Source: Sphingobacterium tenebrionis (GTDB lineage: Bacteria > Bacteroidota > Bacteroidia > Sphingobacteriales > Sphingobacteriaceae). Taken from it: a stretch of DNA of 64,000 bases. The position numbers and the translations under genes are program-made. The first letter of the stretch is position 1; each line of letters begins with the position of its first letter. The stretch spans positions 4,641 to 68,640 of the forward strand of contig NZ_JAYLLN010000018.1 of NCBI RefSeq assembly GCF_037126265.1. The letters run 5' to 3'. Below are positions 1 through 8,647 of this stretch, one piece after another. Under the pieces are notes generated by a model, which searched no databases, was not told the origin of the DNA, and was given only the letters and a program-made list of their open reading frames with translations.

Positions 1-332
1 TGGCAGGATTGTGTGGAATCCCCATGTACTGGAAAAATACCGAGGCAATTGTATTGAATAAAAACCTACATGGCGAAGTCCATCAAATCATCAAAAACGG
101 CAATGACCTTTATGCTGTGGGGCTGATCAATAAAAGGAATTCAAACAGTACCGGCCATACAGCCTGCTACTGGAAGAACGGAGAAATCCATGAGCTGGAA
201 GATAATGCACAGGCCTATGGAATATTCGTCGATGGTACAGATGTCTATATAACAGGTGCAACTGGCGTTGTTCCAACAGCCTACAAACCCTGCTATTGGA
301 AGAATGGAAAACGAATAGACCTGGAAATGTAA
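1..332 (+). CDS. C-terminal part of a YWKN-repeat protein (partial at left edge)
   Basis: The reading frame is open through the left edge of the window, so only the last ~110 residues are seen. The visible part holds three copies of a YWKN motif (followed by G in the last two), about 42-47 residues apart, each followed by a charged/hydrophobic strand-like stretch and separated by segments of the kind 'NGNDLYAVG' or 'VDGTDVYITG'. This resembles extracellular repeat proteins of Bacteroidota with beta-propeller-like repeats. No catalytic motif is visible and the function is unknown. A 10-bp hairpin brackets the stop codon. The next gene is convergent. Confidence 0.6.
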   Translation, partial: AGLCGIPMYWKNTEAIVLNKNLHGEVHQIIKNGNDLYAVGLINKRNSNSTGHTACYWKNGEIHELEDNAQAYGIFVDGTDVYITGATGVVPTAYKPCYWKNGKRIDLEM

Positions 333-344
333 TCCCAGGTCTAT
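315..344 (+). terminator. Hairpin with the stop codon in its loop
   Basis: A perfect 10-bp stem (315-324 with 335-344) surrounds a loop containing the TAA stop at 330-332. No strong T-run follows. A second imperfect stem (348-376) lies between the two convergent genes and may act as a weak bidirectional terminator. Confidence 0.4.
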
Positions 345-384
345 CCAAATCATCTCAAGAAAGTCTTGATGATTATTTATAAAA

Positions 385-2904
385 TTATTTCTTCTTTAAT
401 TTCTGTAAACGGTCGGTTGCTGTAGGAATAATATCATCATCACCTTCATAATTTTCGATCACACTTTCCAAGGTACTTCTTGCCTGAACATTATCCCCTT
501 TGCGGGAATAAGTATCTGCAAGGAGGATAAAGCTCTTCGCCACCCAGTAATCATGCGAATCCATATTCTCGATCACATCAAAAGCTGATTTTTGGGCTTT
601 GTCGTATTCCTTGTTATCATATTGCATCAATCCCACACGATACCTCGCCTCAGCACTCACAGCCCCTTGGCTCTTCAATGCCGCCAGATTAAACTCTTTT
701 AAAGCATTTTCTTTGTTTTCCTGCTTTAAACTGGCCTTAGCCGCATACAGATGCGCCGTAGCAATTTCCTCTTCCGTAGCCTTTTCATAGCCCTGAACCA
801 ACTTCGCATACTTATTCATCTGTTCGTAATCGCCTAATTCAAAATAACAGATCATCAGATTCGTGACCGCATAACCATAATTTTCCTTATAGTCATTATT
901 CAGCTCCAACTTTTTAAGATGCACAATCGCCTCGTTGTATTCCTTTAGACTCAGGTAAAGTGCCGCAGCAGTCATTAAGGTTTTCTCGGTATAAGGGCTG
1001 GTCCAATCGTTCAGAATGATATTCAGATCATGCAGGGCTTCCTGGGGCTTATTGGTATGGTATAAGCTCACTCCACGGATATAACGCGCATGTTTCTCTT
1101 GTCTAGGTTTTGGAAACTTATCAAAATAAGCATTGATCGCCTCAACAGCTGGTCCATACTGTCCTCTCGCAAACAAGGTTCTTCCTGCTTGGAATGCCAT
1201 GTTATCCTGCTCTGCCTCACTCAGGTTACTGATATTGTTATTGATGGCATATTCAATATAACTCGGCGCATCGCCTTGATCCAGATAAATACTTTCAATG
1301 GAAGCCATGGCCTGTGCGGCCTCTGAAGTTGTACTGAAATCCTTCACCACTTTTTGGAAGGTAGCCATAGCTGCTTCCGTTTCATCCTTATTGTATTGAA
1401 CCAAACCAATGGTTACTAAGGCTCTAGGCACATAACTACTTCGAGGATATTGCTTGACCATCTTCTGAAGCCCTTCTATTGCAGCATCATACTCACCCAT
1501 CGTAAAATACATGTATGGGATCTCAAAGGCCACATCATCTGCATAGTTGGATCCTGGATATTTTTCTACAACAGATAGCAAGGTTTGTAATTTTCCTTCA
1601 TTATTTCCCTGCAAGCCTTGTATAATTCCCTGTTGAAACAAGGCATAATCTTGGTTCGGTGCCTTCTCGCTGATCAATTGATCATAAAAACCTTTAGCTT
1701 TTTCATAATTACGCATGGTGAGGTAGGAATCTCCCAATCGAGCCATCACATCGTATTTCACCTTCTTATCTAAAGAGCTTCCCTCCGATGCTAAAAACCG
1801 CTCGAAATAATCGGCAGCCACGCTGTACCTATTGATGCGGAATGCCGCATAGGCCAAAGCGTAATTTGCATAATTATATACAGAGGTATTTTTCGCTGCT
1901 GGTAGACGAAGGAATCTGCTGAAGTTGTCGACTGCTTCGCTGAATTTGCGGACTTCGTACATGGCTTCTGCTTTCCAATAGGTTGCCAATGCTGCCATTT
2001 CGGGATTTAAGGTAGATTTTTCGGCCCGCATGAACATGGAAATACTGTTTTCGAACGCACGTTCGTTATAGAACTCCAAACCTCGATAATAGGTAATCTT
2101 CTGGTAGACCTCTTCTGCTTTCTGATCTCGATTACTGAAGGATTCCAACAGATAAACGGCAGTCTCAAAATTGCTACTTCCGGAGAGGATCTCCGCCATT
2201 CGCGATTCCGTGGTTTCCTTTTGGTTGGCGCTTAAATCTACGCCCTCAAATCGCAGGGCAAGATAATCCTTTAAAGGTTGTAAGGATACCTGCACCGAAT
2301 CCAATTCATTTAGCATCTTCGCATAGTTGTATAAGGCATCGGCTTTCAATTCCTTATCGAAACTCAGTTGGGATGCTTTGTAGAATGCATTCCTGGCATT
2401 TACTTTATCGCCATTTTCCTGTGCAATCTTTCCTAGGGCGATGATGGAACTCTGATAAAAAGCATCTCCCGGCTCCACCTTCTTCAGGATGGAACTGGCA
2501 CGTTCATATTCTTTACCCCGATAGGCCATGATACCTATCCGGTTATTATCAATATTATTTCGGGAAGCATTGGGGTATCTTTCCGGCAAAGGACTATGGA
2601 AGGGTTCGCGGAAATCGTAGCGGGAATAGAACATGCCGGCAGCGATCTGCCGCAATTCTACTTCCAATGCTTTCCGATCGATGTCCATATCCGGAGTACG
2701 CCTGATTTTGACCACATCCGCTAGCATCGGACGGTAATCCCTTACTATTTCTATGGAATCCAAAGTAGCAGGTTCCTGCTTTTCTTTCTCTTGCGCCTGT
2801 CCAGCTAATAATAATATAGAAAAGAAACCAGTAAGGATATGTTTCTGGTATCCGGTAAATATATTTTTCTGATAATTCGTATTGAAACCTAGTTTAAGTG
2901 TCAT
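385..2904 (-). CDS. Secreted tetratricopeptide-repeat protein with a barrel-type N-terminal segment
   Basis: A long TPR solenoid of about 840 residues with many A/Y-x-x-G/A-x-x-x-x helix-turn-helix units, the kind of protein that scaffolds envelope complexes. The frame is open to 2991, but the Met at 2904 is preferred: it is preceded by a purine-rich AAGAAGAG and followed by a signal peptide ending near AGQAQ. The mature N-terminus contains 'IEIVRDYRPMLADVVKIRRT', a segment that in Bacteroidota is typical of small outer-membrane barrel proteins encoded next to TPR proteins. This suggests a natural fusion or an internal deletion joining two neighbours (inference). The first 60 nt upstream overlap no other gene; MscS follows at 3002. 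Confidence 0.8.
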   Translation of the reverse strand: MTLKLGFNTNYQKNIFTGYQKHILTGFFSILLLAGQAQEKEKQEPATLDSIEIVRDYRPMLADVVKIRRTPDMDIDRKALEVELRQIAAGMFYSRYDFREPFHSPLPERYPNASRNNIDNNRIGIMAYRGKEYERASSILKKVEPGDAFYQSSIIALGKIAQENGDKVNARNAFYKASQLSFDKELKADALYNYAKMLNELDSVQVSLQPLKDYLALRFEGVDLSANQKETTESRMAEILSGSSNFETAVYLLESFSNRDQKAEEVYQKITYYRGLEFYNERAFENSISMFMRAEKSTLNPEMAALATYWKAEAMYEVRKFSEAVDNFSRFLRLPAAKNTSVYNYANYALAYAAFRINRYSVAADYFERFLASEGSSLDKKVKYDVMARLGDSYLTMRNYEKAKGFYDQLISEKAPNQDYALFQQGIIQGLQGNNEGKLQTLLSVVEKYPGSNYADDVAFEIPYMYFTMGEYDAAIEGLQKMVKQYPRSSYVPRALVTIGLVQYNKDETEAAMATFQKVVKDFSTTSEAAQAMASIESIYLDQGDAPSYIEYAINNNISNLSEAEQDNMAFQAGRTLFARGQYGPAVEAINAYFDKFPKPRQEKHARYIRGVSLYHTNKPQEALHDLNIILNDWTSPYTEKTLMTAAALYLSLKEYNEAIVHLKKLELNNDYKENYGYAVTNLMICYFELGDYEQMNKYAKLVQGYEKATEEEIATAHLYAAKASLKQENKENALKEFNLAALKSQGAVSAEARYRVGLMQYDNKEYDKAQKSAFDVIENMDSHDYWVAKSFILLADTYSRKGDNVQARSTLESVIENYEGDDDIIPTATDRLQKLKKK

Positions 2905-3001
2905 CTCTTCTTTTGCTGAGCTTTTCCAATAATAAATTACCTCCCTACAATTTATAAGCCAAGACGTCAATATCCCTCTTAAAAATGACAATAGAGATGT
3001 A

Positions 3002-3847
3002 TTATTTTCGCTTTATATGGATATCTGTTTGTGGAAATGGTATCTCTATGCTTGCTGAATCCAAGGCTTCCTTGCAGCTGATGATGAGTTGTTCCTGCAT
3101 AGCCCAGAAATGTTCATTGCTGGTCGTTACACGTACGGAAAGATTGATTGCGCTGTCTCCCAAACTGGTAACCACCACATCTGGTGCAGGATCGTTAAAG
3201 GCATATTCATTTTTGCGGATACACTCCAATAGAATGGATTTTGCCAAACGTAGGTCTGCATCATAGGATACCCCTATATCAAACCAAGTCCTGCGGGTAC
3301 CCAATTCCGTAAAGTTGGTGATATTACTGTTTGATAATTCCCCGTTTGGAATAATAACCAATTGATTCTGCGGGGTTACCAATCGGGTGTTGAAGATATC
3401 GATCACCCTAACAGTGCCGTCCACACCACTAGAGGAAGAAATATAATCTCCCACACGGAATGGTTTAAAGAGTAGGATAAGTACTCCACCGGCAAAATTT
3501 GATAGGGAGCCTTGCAGGGAAAGACCAATAGCCAACCCGGCTGCACCGATTACAGCAATAAATGTAGAGGTCTGTACGCCCAACTGACTTACAACCACAA
3601 TAAACAACATTACCTTTAATATCCAATTGATCAGGTTGCCAAGAAAGGTACGGATGCTTGGATCGACCTCCCGTTTGATGAAGATCTTATCTACAAGCCT
3701 TCTAACCATTCGGATCAACCAAAGTCCCAGAAATAAGACTAATGCAGCCGATAAAATGGAACTGATCAAGATCGGCGCATAGGCTATCGCACTATCTATA
3801 AATTTTTCTATTTTCCCTTCAACGTTTTCTAACTGTTCTACTTGCAT
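3002..3847 (-). CDS. mscS: Small-conductance mechanosensitive channel (MscS family)
   Basis: 281 residues, the normal length for MscS. There are three membrane helices at about 22-45, 70-90 and 95-127. The third is the Gly/Ala-rich pore helix (GAAGLAIGLSLQGSLSNFAGG), followed by the conserved FKPFRVGDYI and the beta domain with VTPQNQLVIIPNGELSNSNI. MscS opens under membrane tension and releases solutes on osmotic downshock. The gene begins 13 nt after the stop of the HAD-GT20 enzyme on the same strand, which suggests co-transcription of solute synthesis and solute release. The family call is secure; the operon is inferred from spacing. Confidence 0.93.
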   Translation of the reverse strand: MQVEQLENVEGKIEKFIDSAIAYAPILISSILSAALVLFLGLWLIRMVRRLVDKIFIKREVDPSIRTFLGNLINWILKVMLFIVVVSQLGVQTSTFIAVIGAAGLAIGLSLQGSLSNFAGGVLILLFKPFRVGDYISSSSGVDGTVRVIDIFNTRLVTPQNQLVIIPNGELSNSNITNFTELGTRRTWFDIGVSYDADLRLAKSILLECIRKNEYAFNDPAPDVVVTSLGDSAINLSVRVTTSNEHFWAMQEQLIISCKEALDSASIEIPFPQTDIHIKRK

Positions 3848-3860
3848 TTTTATATTTTGT

Positions 3861-6119
3861 TTATACGCTTAATTCATCTGAACTTTCCAATTCCCTCACA
3901 AAATCCTTTCCCCAGTAATGGATATCGTAATGTCTGATTTGCTGGAGCGACCTTCTGATCCTGATCCGGGCTTCCTCCTCTTCCATGGTCAATGCTTGGT
4001 GTAAAGACTCGATCATGCTCAACTGATCGTAAGGATTTGTTGGAACGCAATAAGGAAGTTCCACTGATGCGCCGGCAAATTCGGATAAAACCAGAACCCC
4101 CGCCTGTTTTAGTACTCCTTGCGTAGCAACAAATTCTTTGGAAACCAGGTTCAATCCATCCCTTAATGGGGTGATCCAAGCAACATCCGACAAAGCATAC
4201 TGGATAAGAACTTCCTCAAACGGTAATGCCTGGTAGAAATACTGTATAGGGGTCCAATCTAAAGTGGCGTATTTACCATTGATCTCCCCAACGGCCTGGT
4301 TTACTTGGTCACGAATCTTATCGTATATCCGCATCCCTTTGGAGGGTGGGGTGCATACATTGATCAATTCCACTTTACCCTGAAATTCAGGATGTTGTTT
4401 CAAGAATTCTCCAAAAGCCTGTACCTTTTCCAAAGGCCCTTTGACATAGTCCATCCGTTCGATGGAAACGATACGTTTTATACCCGTTTTTGCTGCTTCT
4501 GCTTTATACCCTTCAATTCGCTTCTGTATGGATTCCTGGGATAGGATCCTTTCGATCAACTCGAAATTTACTCCAACTGGCTGCGCCCCTAAGCGAATGG
4601 TACGACCTTCTACCGAAATGATTTTGGTCATATGCTCCACCCCTAACGCCATGCTATAGGTCAGAAACTGATTGGAAACATTTACTGTTTTTTCTATTTC
4701 GAACGGCGTATGGCTCCTTAAAACATCAATAAAATTCTCTACATACCTCGGTATGTGGAAACTGATGAAATCACACATCAAAAGGCTTCCGATGATTTCC
4801 CGTCGCCATGGAATGGTATTGAAGATATCGGCGGCTGGGAATGCTGTATGGTGGAAAAATCCAATCTTCAGGTCGGGGCGCAACATTTTTAGGAAAGAGG
4901 GTACCATCCACAGGTTATACTCATGAATCCAGACCAGGGCTTCTCGGTCTGCTTCTCTTGCGATCCTTTCTGCAAACAACCTGTTGATCTTCAAATAATG
5001 GTCCCAATCTTTGTGATTGAATTTCGCTTTATCGACGAAGGAAAATATCGTTGGCCAAAAGGCTTCCTTTGAAAATACCCGATAGAACTGATCGATATCT
5101 TTTTGGGAAAGTGTTATAGCGGATACATCTAAATGGGGATATTTTTCTACATCTACTTTTTGCTTTTCTGTGCTCTGGTTCTCACCGAGATCGACCTCCT
5201 CACCTATCCAGACGCCAGGTCTTCCCTGTTCGAAAAGTCCCAATAACGATGGGATAATGCCATTTGGACTTTGAGGAGCCACCTGTTTGAGTTCACCATC
5301 TACCATTTTGCGTTCATAGGGTAATCGATGGTATACCATGATCAGCTGTTTGTTTTCTGAAGAATCCAGGAGCATGGGTTCAGATGGTATATTGGAAACG
5401 TAGGCCCGAAATCTTTCATGCCTTTCCATACTTTCCAGGATACCTGCAGCCCCAGCATCTTCCGCTTGGTAGACATTGGAAAGTCCCTTGGTAGCTTCTA
5501 ATAGGGCCTCTTCGGAATCCCCAACCGCAACACCTTCGAACCCGGTTTGAAATAAAGAAAGGTCATTCAGGGTATCGCCAGCTACGAGCACCTGCTCGTA
5601 TGGGATTTCCAATAGGTCAACAAGTTTTTTTAGTGTATTACCCTTATTGACTCCTTTGGGCATAATATCTAAATATTTATTCACCGATGTGATCACATCA
5701 CAACCCATTTCATCCGCAATTTCTTGAACCGTTTCAAGATCGGTTTCCGAATCGTAATAATAGGAACAACGTCGCTGTTGGGGTACATTTTGGTACACCA
5801 ATCCGGGAATATCGGCATAGGCCTCCTGCAGTTCATAAACAGAAGGCCAATTTATTTCTATTTCATGTTGTATCGGGTCGATTGCCGCCAAGGAGTTACC
5901 ATCAAAAATTGTAGATCCCACATCTGCAATGACATAATCTGGTGTTGGAATGGTGGGGTCGTTCAATAAGGGAATGACCGATTCCATACCCCTGCCTGTA
6001 ACAAAGACCAGTTGTATATTCTTATTTTCTTTTATGATCTGATAGAGACGTAATCGTTCTTCCATCTGTCCTCCTAGGAAGGTCCCATCTAAATCAGTTG
6101 CTAATAACATGTTTTTCAT
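3861..6119 (-). CDS. HAD phosphatase-GT20 synthase fusion, probable glucosylglycerol-phosphate synthase/phosphatase (or trehalose type)
   Basis: 752 residues with two domains. Residues 1-230 are a sucrose-phosphatase-like HAD domain: DLDGT (9-13), TGRG (41-44), a Lys in GVNKGN and GDTLND (181-186). Residues ~258-745 are a GT20 synthase: WIHEYNLW, ERMDYVKG (554-561), WTPIQYFYQ and AWITPLRDGLNLVSKEF. Phosphatase first, synthase second is the reverse of plant trehalose enzymes but matches the described bifunctional GgpPS of marine bacteria, and the AWITPLRDGLNLV stretch reads closer to GgpS than OtsA. The product is probably glucosylglycerol, made from an NDP-glucose and glycerol-3-phosphate; trehalose cannot be excluded. 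mscS follows at once. Confidence 0.75.
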   Translation of the reverse strand: MKNMLLATDLDGTFLGGQMEERLRLYQIIKENKNIQLVFVTGRGMESVIPLLNDPTIPTPDYVIADVGSTIFDGNSLAAIDPIQHEIEINWPSVYELQEAYADIPGLVYQNVPQQRRCSYYYDSETDLETVQEIADEMGCDVITSVNKYLDIMPKGVNKGNTLKKLVDLLEIPYEQVLVAGDTLNDLSLFQTGFEGVAVGDSEEALLEATKGLSNVYQAEDAGAAGILESMERHERFRAYVSNIPSEPMLLDSSENKQLIMVYHRLPYERKMVDGELKQVAPQSPNGIIPSLLGLFEQGRPGVWIGEEVDLGENQSTEKQKVDVEKYPHLDVSAITLSQKDIDQFYRVFSKEAFWPTIFSFVDKAKFNHKDWDHYLKINRLFAERIAREADREALVWIHEYNLWMVPSFLKMLRPDLKIGFFHHTAFPAADIFNTIPWRREIIGSLLMCDFISFHIPRYVENFIDVLRSHTPFEIEKTVNVSNQFLTYSMALGVEHMTKIISVEGRTIRLGAQPVGVNFELIERILSQESIQKRIEGYKAEAAKTGIKRIVSIERMDYVKGPLEKVQAFGEFLKQHPEFQGKVELINVCTPPSKGMRIYDKIRDQVNQAVGEINGKYATLDWTPIQYFYQALPFEEVLIQYALSDVAWITPLRDGLNLVSKEFVATQGVLKQAGVLVLSEFAGASVELPYCVPTNPYDQLSMIESLHQALTMEEEEARIRIRRSLQQIRHYDIHYWGKDFVRELESSDELSV

Positions 6120-6358
6120 TTCTCTAATTGTTTTTACTTAGGTTTTAAAGCAATAAATAGCCGATGTATTGGTTGACCAATAACATGTATTTCAATCAAA
6201 CTTTACGGCTTTAATGCAGAATAAAGGTTTAGATTCTGCTGTTCAATTCAATAATTAATGATTACAAATATAGAGAAAATTAAACTAATAAGCAAATTTT
6301 AGTGGGTTTTCTTGCTGTACTTTCAGGAGGAAGGAGATCTACGGGAAAGAATTAGGAA

Positions 6359-7462
6359 TTATAATTTTAAATCAATGTGTATCATTTTGCGCTTTTCATC
6401 AATGATGATGCTTCTAGGTATGGATTCAATGTTATAGAGGTTCTGAACGATCGGCCCTTTCCATCCCTGAAGTTCAGAAATATGAATGGCCCAATCGAAT
6501 TTATGATTTTTTATAGCTTTTAACCAATTATTCCGATCATGGTCCAAAGAAATGGCCAATACGGTAAAATTCTCTCTTTCAGCATATTCTTTTAGTTTAG
6601 GAAGATTTTCGATACAGGGAACACACCAACTTGCCCAAAAATCCAAGAGTACTTTTTTACCCCTAAAATCACTTAATTTTATGGTCTTTCCATGCATATC
6701 TTTCATGGAAAAATCTGGAGCCATCATGCCTACATTTATATGCTTTTTGGCGTTGATAATCTTTTGAAGTCGTTTGCCTTCTTCGCTTTGCCTCAAGCTT
6801 TCATCCAACCCATTGAAGAGTTGTTCCAATTTTCCAACATCTTTGTTCAATAGGTTTGGCCGATAATAACTTAATAGATATAGGGAAGTATAATTTGAAG
6901 GGTTCTCTTCTATCAATGTGATTAGGTAAGGGTTTTTTTTGTCCAGATAATGAAAGGAAGAATCCATCAATTGATCCTGAATTGTCTCTTCCTTGCTGGA
7001 ATTGGAAAGCTCCCTAAATTTATCGATCTCCTCCACATACAGATCATATAACTTATCGGTGATCTCCATTAATCGGAACCTTTCGTCTCCTGGGATAGTG
7101 AATGAACTGCTTATTCCTAAGGGCTTCCCGCTTTTTGGATTGAAATTTGGCTTGGATAAAACGGCATGGCTGGTACCAGAACTTAACATAAACCATTTCT
7201 CAGAGCCATCCTTTTTACTGATCAAACGGGTGTATACCGCTGGCGTATTCATTGTTCCTTGGAAAACAAATTGATGATTCATAACCTGTACCGAGTCATG
7301 GACCATAGGATTTATATCACCATTGTTGATATGCTTTAAATAAAAAATTTCATTTTCAAGGTGAAGGGAACTATCGACCTTACAGATTAAAGTATATGCT
7401 GATTGAGCATATAACTTTGAAATGCTGAATAAAAAAACAATAAGGAGGAATTGTTTAAACAT
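6359..7462 (-). CDS. Thioredoxin-like thiol:disulfide protein (TlpA/redoxin family)
   Basis: The Met at 7462 is preferred over the one at 7480 because it opens directly onto a signal peptide (MFKQFLLIVFLFSISKLYAQ). The N-terminal ~120 residues form a DUF4369-like beta-rich domain, then a helical linker, then a C-terminal AhpC/TSA-thioredoxin fold with the active site WCVPC and the cis-Pro segment IPRSIII. Bacteroidota use such periplasmic proteins to reduce or isomerise disulfides. The C-terminus (MIHIDLKL) is a little shorter than in many relatives, which end in a further helix. It stands alone: 238 bp to the next gene and no obvious operon partner. Confidence 0.85.
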   Translation of the reverse strand: MFKQFLLIVFLFSISKLYAQSAYTLICKVDSSLHLENEIFYLKHINNGDINPMVHDSVQVMNHQFVFQGTMNTPAVYTRLISKKDGSEKWFMLSSGTSHAVLSKPNFNPKSGKPLGISSSFTIPGDERFRLMEITDKLYDLYVEEIDKFRELSNSSKEETIQDQLMDSSFHYLDKKNPYLITLIEENPSNYTSLYLLSYYRPNLLNKDVGKLEQLFNGLDESLRQSEEGKRLQKIINAKKHINVGMMAPDFSMKDMHGKTIKLSDFRGKKVLLDFWASWCVPCIENLPKLKEYAERENFTVLAISLDHDRNNWLKAIKNHKFDWAIHISELQGWKGPIVQNLYNIESIPRSIIIDEKRKMIHIDLKL

Positions 7463-7541
7463 TTGAATAAATATAAGCATTTATTTAATTATGGTTTAAA
7501 AATTTCTATCAACTATACTGTTTTTTGATTGTTCTTAAGGA

Positions 7542-7682
7542 ATGAAACGCCCTAAATTTTTTGATTCTTGGACCGATAGGCAGTATGCTGCTTTTAAATG
7601 GTTCTTTTTATATCCAATGGGAATCATCTTACTGGGAAGATTGATTATTTATTTGGTGCTTATTTTGGATAAAAATCAATAG
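7542..7682 (+). CDS. Putative 46-aa single-span membrane peptide
   Basis: A short ORF in an otherwise empty intergenic stretch. It starts MKRPKFFDSWTDRQYAAFKW and continues into one strongly hydrophobic segment (about residues 20-42) that ends LDKNQ. The N-terminus is charged with several Trp/Phe/Tyr, as in small inner-membrane peptides. No homologue is recognised. It could be a chance ORF; the composition is the only evidence. Confidence 0.35.
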   Translation: MKRPKFFDSWTDRQYAAFKWFFLYPMGIILLGRLIIYLVLILDKNQ

Positions 7683-8069
7683 GTTTTTACTTAATTTATA
7701 AAGACCGTTTTTAACCAATTTAATGAAAAAATATTTTCACCTTTTCCTATAAATCTTACTGATTGTCTTAATCTTATATTAGAAACATAGCTACAGAAGT
7801 TGGAGTTAATAAAGCTATAGCACAGAGATAAAAAAATCTTTTTGATTTGGTCAGGATTGGTTGGGTAGCACCAGCCGATGGTCGGAAACTTTTACCCTTT
7901 TATGGAAGTATAGCTTTCACGCATAAATTTTAAGAATTCTACCATTGAAAAACATAATTTTTAATTTCCCTTGTATAACAACAAGGGAAATTTTATATTT
8001 CCACTGATTTTCAAACACATACCACATATTTCTATAAAATAAACTACACATACCACATTTTCCCAAACC
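7683..8069. other. Intergenic stretch, mostly unassigned
   Basis: AT-rich and without a convincing gene. The only clear element is a perfect 12-bp inverted repeat at 7963-7974 and 7981-7992 (AATTTCCCTTGT and its complement, 6-nt loop), a terminator-like or regulatory hairpin about 78 bp before the next start codon. Confidence 0.4.
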
Positions 8070-8576
8070 ATGAAAAAAACGGAGCTCTTTATTTTTGCGA
8101 TCAAAATCATTGGAATCATCCTCTTCTTATGGAGTATCAATTCCCTCAAGGAATTAAGCATGTTCTTTTTTACCATACAAATGGCAAGAGAAACAGTAGT
8201 CATTTTGCCTTCATTAATAATTTTCCTGCTTATTCAATGGATCCTGGCTTATTTTCTACTTTTCAGAACAGAAATAATCATTAATCTATTAAAATTAAAG
8301 GATGAAAATCAACAAGAAATCCTTCAAAACAGCCAATTCAATTATGAAAAGATATTTCAGATCGCTTTGCTTATTCTTGGACTTGCCATCATCATCCTAA
8401 ATATTCCAGATTTTATTTTGTCTGTAATAAAAAACATGCTTCTCCTTCGGAAGGATGAACCTTATCAAAAATTCCTATGGAATAATTTCGATATACATGG
8501 GCTTAAAATAATCCTGGGTGTCCTTTTAATCTTTAATAGTAAAAAAATTAGTAATTATTCAAAGCTTAATACATAG
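8070..8576 (+). CDS. Hypothetical four-helix membrane protein
   Basis: 168 residues with about four membrane segments (near 8-25, 45-70, 95-120 and 145-160), separated by a charged cytoplasmic-like loop (LKLKDENQQEILQNSQ). It is rich in Ile, Leu and Phe and has no recognisable catalytic motif. The architecture resembles small DUF-type integral membrane proteins of Bacteroidota. It is followed after 71 bp by a secreted unknown on the same strand, so the two may be co-transcribed unless the inverted repeat between them terminates transcription. Confidence 0.7.
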   Translation: MKKTELFIFAIKIIGIILFLWSINSLKELSMFFFTIQMARETVVILPSLIIFLLIQWILAYFLLFRTEIIINLLKLKDENQQEILQNSQFNYEKIFQIALLILGLAIIILNIPDFILSVIKNMLLLRKDEPYQKFLWNNFDIHGLKIILGVLLIFNSKKISNYSKLNT

Positions 8577-8590
8577 TTTAAATAAAAGAG

Positions 8591-8642
8591 CAGGTAAATT
8601 TAAAAGATTATATTATTTTTAAATCAATATCAAATTTACCTG
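8591..8642 (+). promoter_or_regulatory. 11-bp perfect inverted repeat in the leader of the next gene
   Basis: CAGGTAAATTT (8591-8601) and its exact complement (8632-8642) flank a 30-nt AT-rich loop. The right arm ends 5 nt before the ATG at 8648. As RNA it would place the start region next to a stable stem; alternatively it ends the upstream transcript. Confidence 0.45.
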
Positions 8643-8647
8643 ATCAA

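Noticed and set aside
385..2991. Start at 2991 for the TPR protein
   Set aside because: The extra 29 residues are not signal-like, whereas the Met at 2904 has an upstream purine-rich site and a signal peptide.
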